Shown: piece after piece, positions 61,499 through 64,000 of the stretch
How the letters are laid out: each line of letters starts with the position of its first letter
Position numbering within the stretch: the first letter of the stretch is position 1
NCBI RefSeq assembly: GCF_020177335.1
Contig: NZ_JAIVMG010000003.1
Span: 496,001 to 560,000, forward strand
Direction: 5' to 3'
From: Stappia indica
Lineage (GTDB): Bacteria > Pseudomonadota > Alphaproteobacteria > Rhizobiales > Stappiaceae
Length of the DNA: 64,000 bases
Translations under genes and position numbers: made by a program
Notes under the pieces: generated by a model
What the model saw: only the letters and a program-made list of their open reading frames with translations
Told to the model about the DNA's origin: nothing
Databases searched by the model: none

Positions 61499-61577
61499 CC
61501 GGCACAGCTTGTGTGTCTCCCTCTGGCGACAGACGTCGCCGGAGGGAGTTCCCTATCCAGAACAAAAGGTTACTACT

Positions 61578-62504
61578 TTGGCCAATGGTGTTTTCGGCGT
61601 CGGCATGTCGACCCGCACGCGCGATGGAGATCTTGCGGATCTCGGAGCGGAGCTTGATTGTCTGGAAGATCTCGGCGTCGATCTGATCGAGCTGTCCGCC
61701 TTCGACTACGATCTGGTGATCGGCGGCAAGATCCGGGACGCCCAGTTCAAGACACTGCGCGGGCTGTGCGCTGGCCGCCAGCCGGCGTTTTCGGTGCATG
61801 GGCCGCTGTCCCTCAATTTCATGGACGTTCCGGACCGGCTGGAGCGGCACTATCACCTGCTTGAAACCTGGCTCGATATCACGGCGGAGCTGGGGGCGGA
61901 GCACTATGTGGTCCATGCCGGCATGACGCTGGAAACTGATCCGGCACGCCAGCAGGAAGCCTATGTGCGTCAGCGCGATTGGCTGGCCCGTGCCGGTGAC
62001 CTGGCCCGGGCGCGTAATCTCCATATCTGTGTCGAAACCCTGTTCGAACATGACGACTGGAAGCACACGCCGACACCGGCGAGGCTCGCGGAGGAACTGA
62101 CCGCGATCGGCCACCCCAATGTCTGTGCGACCATCGACTTCGGACACAGCTATATCAAGCTGGATGCCGATGGCCGCAGAGACGATCTGCCGGCCGAGGC
62201 AGCCCTGCTTGCGCCCCAGGCGCGTCATCTGCACATCCATGATTGTTTCGGGCGTCAGGATGACATGTGGGTCTATACCGAGAGCGAGCGGCTTGCCCTG
62301 GGGCTGGGTGATCTGCATCTGCCGGTGGGCTGGGGCGATATTCCCTGGCAGGAGATCATGGCGGCCTGTGTCTTCCCCGAAGGGGTGGTGTTCAACATCG
62401 AGTTGAACCCGCGCTTTTCCGCTGCGGCGCGCGAATGCATCGCCGCGACCCGGGCTCTTGCGGCCCAGGCGCGAACCCGCGCGGCGGACAAGACCGGGGG
62501 CTGA
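61578..62504 (+). CDS. Sugar phosphate isomerase/epimerase-like TIM-barrel protein
   Basis: The ~308-residue product resembles AP-endonuclease 2-like TIM barrels of sugar isomerases: 'LGVDLIELSAFD', 'FSVHGPLSLNFMD', 'HYVVHAG', 'HICVETLFEHDDW' (Glu), 'CATIDFGHSYIKL' (Asp, His), 'HLHIHDCFG' and 'NIELNPRF' (final Glu). The metal ligands are therefore in place. The start is probably TTG 61578, eight bases after AAAGG; an ATG at 61605 is the alternative. It follows the PotC gene by 80 bases in the same direction, so the imported solute may be a sugar or polyol derivative and not a polyamine. Confidence 0.8.
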   Translation: MANGVFGVGMSTRTRDGDLADLGAELDCLEDLGVDLIELSAFDYDLVIGGKIRDAQFKTLRGLCAGRQPAFSVHGPLSLNFMDVPDRLERHYHLLETWLDITAELGAEHYVVHAGMTLETDPARQQEAYVRQRDWLARAGDLARARNLHICVETLFEHDDWKHTPTPARLAEELTAIGHPNVCATIDFGHSYIKLDADGRRDDLPAEAALLAPQARHLHIHDCFGRQDDMWVYTESERLALGLGDLHLPVGWGDIPWQEIMAACVFPEGVVFNIELNPRFSAAARECIAATRALAAQARTRAADKTGG

Positions 62505-62873
62505 CCGGAACCGAGTGCAGTGACCTGTTTGGTCGCGAACGGCCTGCCGCGCCATTCGGTGTGCGCGGTAGGCGGCTACTCGCCCGGATTTCTGCGATTT
62601 CCGTGAGACGTAACCGCCGAGAATCATATAAAAAACACGTGATGCGGACGCATCCGGCCGATGATCCGGGCGGATTGTGCGTTTCGTTTGAAACGGCCTT
62701 ATTGGGAACGTTCAAATCCTTGTTGATTTTACGCTTTTCCCGCCGGAAAACCGGCGCCCTTTCGCGAACGCACCCCTGAAGAGCTTCAGGAGGCGGCATC
62801 TTCGGATTCGGACGAGGCATGCGCCGCTGCAAGCGGGGCGGCGCGGCAAAACGAGACACGAGAAGGCGAGGGT
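62505..62873. other. Intergenic region before the IclR gene, no gene
   Basis: No coding region is supported here. GTTTC-GTTT-GAAAC (62681-62694) and a spaced TTTGAA/TTCAAA pair are weak candidates for an IclR operator. AT-rich stretches around 62620-62730 could hold the promoter. Confidence 0.4.
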
Positions 62874-63647
62874 ATGGCCGAGGGAACACAAAGCTTCGAT
62901 CGCGCTGTGGGGCTTCTCGACATCGTTTCCCGCAACAACCGGGAGGGCGTGGCCTTCGCCGATCTTCTTACCTCGGCAGGCCTGACGCGCCCGACGGCGC
63001 GGCGCCTGCTCATGGCGCTCGTGAAGCATGGGTTCGTGGAACAGGATGCGGCCAGCAAGCGTTATTTTCTCGGTCCCAAGGTCTATGACCTTGCGCTGCT
63101 TGTGCTGCCGTCGTTCGACTTCCGGGAAATCTACCAGCCAAGCCTGACCCGTCTGGTGGAGGACACCGGCGACACGGTCTTTCTCAACCGGGTCGTTTCA
63201 GATGACATGGTGTGCATTGCCCGCGAAAGCGGCAGTTTTCCGGTGAAGGCATTCATTCTTGATCTCGGCGTTCAGCGGCCGATTGGGCTCGGCGCCAGCG
63301 GGATCGCGGTGCTTGCCGCCATGGACCCAGCCGATGCCGAGGCTATCCTGGTGCGCAATCAGGCGCGAGTGGCGGCGCTTGGTGGAGACGTGCAGGCGAC
63401 GGCGGAGGTGGTGGCGGCATCGCGGGAGCGCGGCTATGTCTCGCGGGATGTGCCCGGTCTCGGCACCCGCACCATCGCCATGGCGCTGCATGACAGCACC
63501 GGCAAACCCTTCGCCTCGCTCAGCGTTTCCACCATTCGCGACCGGATGCAAGGGGAACATCTGGAGGTGGTCGTGACCGCGATGGGCGAGGAAGTGGCGC
63601 GGATCCGCGAGAAGCTCAGCCGCCTGCGCCCACAGCACACCGGCTGA
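62874..63647 (+). CDS. IclR-family regulator
   Basis: The 257-residue regulator has a winged helix-turn-helix at the N-terminus (about 8-70, 'FADLLTSAGLTRPTARRLLMALVKHGFVEQD') and an IclR effector domain (about 80-250, ending 'ASLSVSTIRDRMQGEHLEVVV'). It sits between the PotDABC/epimerase unit and an aldolase-like gene, either of which it may control. Confidence 0.88.
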   Translation: MAEGTQSFDRAVGLLDIVSRNNREGVAFADLLTSAGLTRPTARRLLMALVKHGFVEQDAASKRYFLGPKVYDLALLVLPSFDFREIYQPSLTRLVEDTGDTVFLNRVVSDDMVCIARESGSFPVKAFILDLGVQRPIGLGASGIAVLAAMDPADAEAILVRNQARVAALGGDVQATAEVVAASRERGYVSRDVPGLGTRTIAMALHDSTGKPFASLSVSTIRDRMQGEHLEVVVTAMGEEVARIREKLSRLRPQHTG

Positions 63648-63684
63648 TTCAGACGGATCGGTCCGCCGTTGGAGAGGGCGCAAA

Positions 63685-63722
63685 GACAAAGGGTGCCAAC
63701 CGGACGGCGGGCACCCTTTGTC
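63685..63722. terminator. Bidirectional terminator between the IclR and aldolase-like genes
   Basis: GACAAAGGGTGCC (63685-63697) and GGCACCCTTTGTC (63710-63722) make a perfect 13-bp stem with a 12-base loop. It lies between two genes that converge, so it can end both transcripts, although the T-runs are only three bases. Confidence 0.7.
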
Positions 63723-63808
63723 ATTTCGGTGTGGAGTGAACGCGGACGTCTGGGCTGCCGGGTAGTCGCGCACCGGTGGTAGTCCTCGTTTTTTCCTCTT
63801 GGCTGGCG

Positions 63809-64000
63809 TCAGTAGCCGCCCGCTTGTCCCGGTTCCGCCGGGACGGCGGCGCGAAAGCTTTGCGCCAGGGCGGAGGTCGCCCCGGAAAACAGCGTGACGT
63901 CGGTGCCGACGGCCACGAACCGTGCGCCATCGGCGAGACACTCCCGCGCGAAGGTCTGATCGGCGGTCAGGAGCCCGGCCGGCTTGCCAAGCCGTTGCAA
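63809..64000 (-). CDS. C-terminal end of an HpcH/HpaI aldolase-like protein (5' end outside window)
   Basis: The visible 63 residues include 'GKPAGLLTADQTFARECLADGARFVAVGTDVTLFSGATSALAQSF', which I recognise in segments as the C-terminal helix-strand end of class II pyruvate aldolases (HpcH/HpaI, KDR aldolase type). Catalytic residues would lie upstream, outside the window. It converges with the IclR gene across a strong hairpin. An aldolase beside a sugar isomerase-like protein and an IclR regulator is consistent with sugar-acid breakdown. Confidence 0.7.
   Translation of the reverse strand: MQRLGKPAGLLTADQTFARECLADGARFVAVGTDVTLFSGATSALAQSFRAAVPAEPGQAGGY

Noticed and set aside
1-64000. CRISPR arrays, rRNA genes, riboswitches
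   Set aside because: No regularly spaced repeats, rRNA landmarks or recognisable aptamer cores were seen on either strand.

Overview
The window reads as chromosomal DNA of a high-GC alphaproteobacterium. The support is the style of the prophage genes, a tRNA-Thr(GGT) fragment, and many TRAP and ABC uptake operons with LysR, IclR, MocR and sigma-54-type regulators. The gene content is of the kind seen in marine or soil Hyphomicrobiales/Rhodobacterales. The genus cannot be read from the sequence.

Region 1 (1-18,935) is the right-hand late half of a podovirus-like prophage. In order it carries portal (cut by the window edge), scaffold, an N4-gp56-type major capsid protein, small head proteins, adaptor, tail hub, three probable DNA-ejection proteins, a large glucosaminidase-domain virion protein, tail fibre, a DUF4376 protein and a lysis cassette (GH24 endolysin, small holin, Rz with an embedded Rz1, two small genes). 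Three short genes with membrane, lipoprotein or export signals run against this operon at 11.5-12.5 kb. The prophage ends at a 47-bp 3' fragment of tRNA-Thr(GGT), a clear attachment-site scar; the intact tRNA should lie left of the window.

Region 2 (19.2-36.5 kb) is a catabolic block lying between two direct copies (about 99% identical, 290 bp) of the 3' end of hsdR. It holds (a) a putative sigma-54 regulon: an oligopeptide-type ABC transporter, a C45 Ntn-hydrolase/acyltransferase, a sensor-less sigma-54 activator and an AtuA-DUF4387 pair, with two good -24/-12 promoters; (b) an IS3-family relic; (c) a DctPQM TRAP transporter divergent from a MocR-type regulator and a DadA-like FAD oxidoreductase.

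Region 3 (36.3-42.6 kb) is a complete type I restriction-modification operon, hsdM-hsdS-hsdR.

Region 4 (42.8-48.6 kb) is an MlrC-like M81 peptidase with a polar-amino-acid ABC transporter and a divergent LysR regulator.

Region 5 (48.7-51.6 kb) is AT-rich and looks acquired: a HipA kinase, a long HipB-like partner whose C-terminus carries an R-x4-H (HEPN-like) motif, and an IS5-family relic.

Region 6 (51.9-57.2 kb) is a TAXI-TRAP transporter with a 2-hydroxychromene-2-carboxylate isomerase-like protein, a LysR regulator and a cupin. Two matching 15-bp LysR-type boxes tie these together.

Region 7 (57.5-64.0 kb) is a PotDABC-like ABC transporter, a sugar-phosphate isomerase/epimerase-like protein, an IclR regulator and the 3' end of an HpcH/HpaI aldolase-like gene running in from the right edge.

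No CRISPR array, rRNA or complete tRNA was found.
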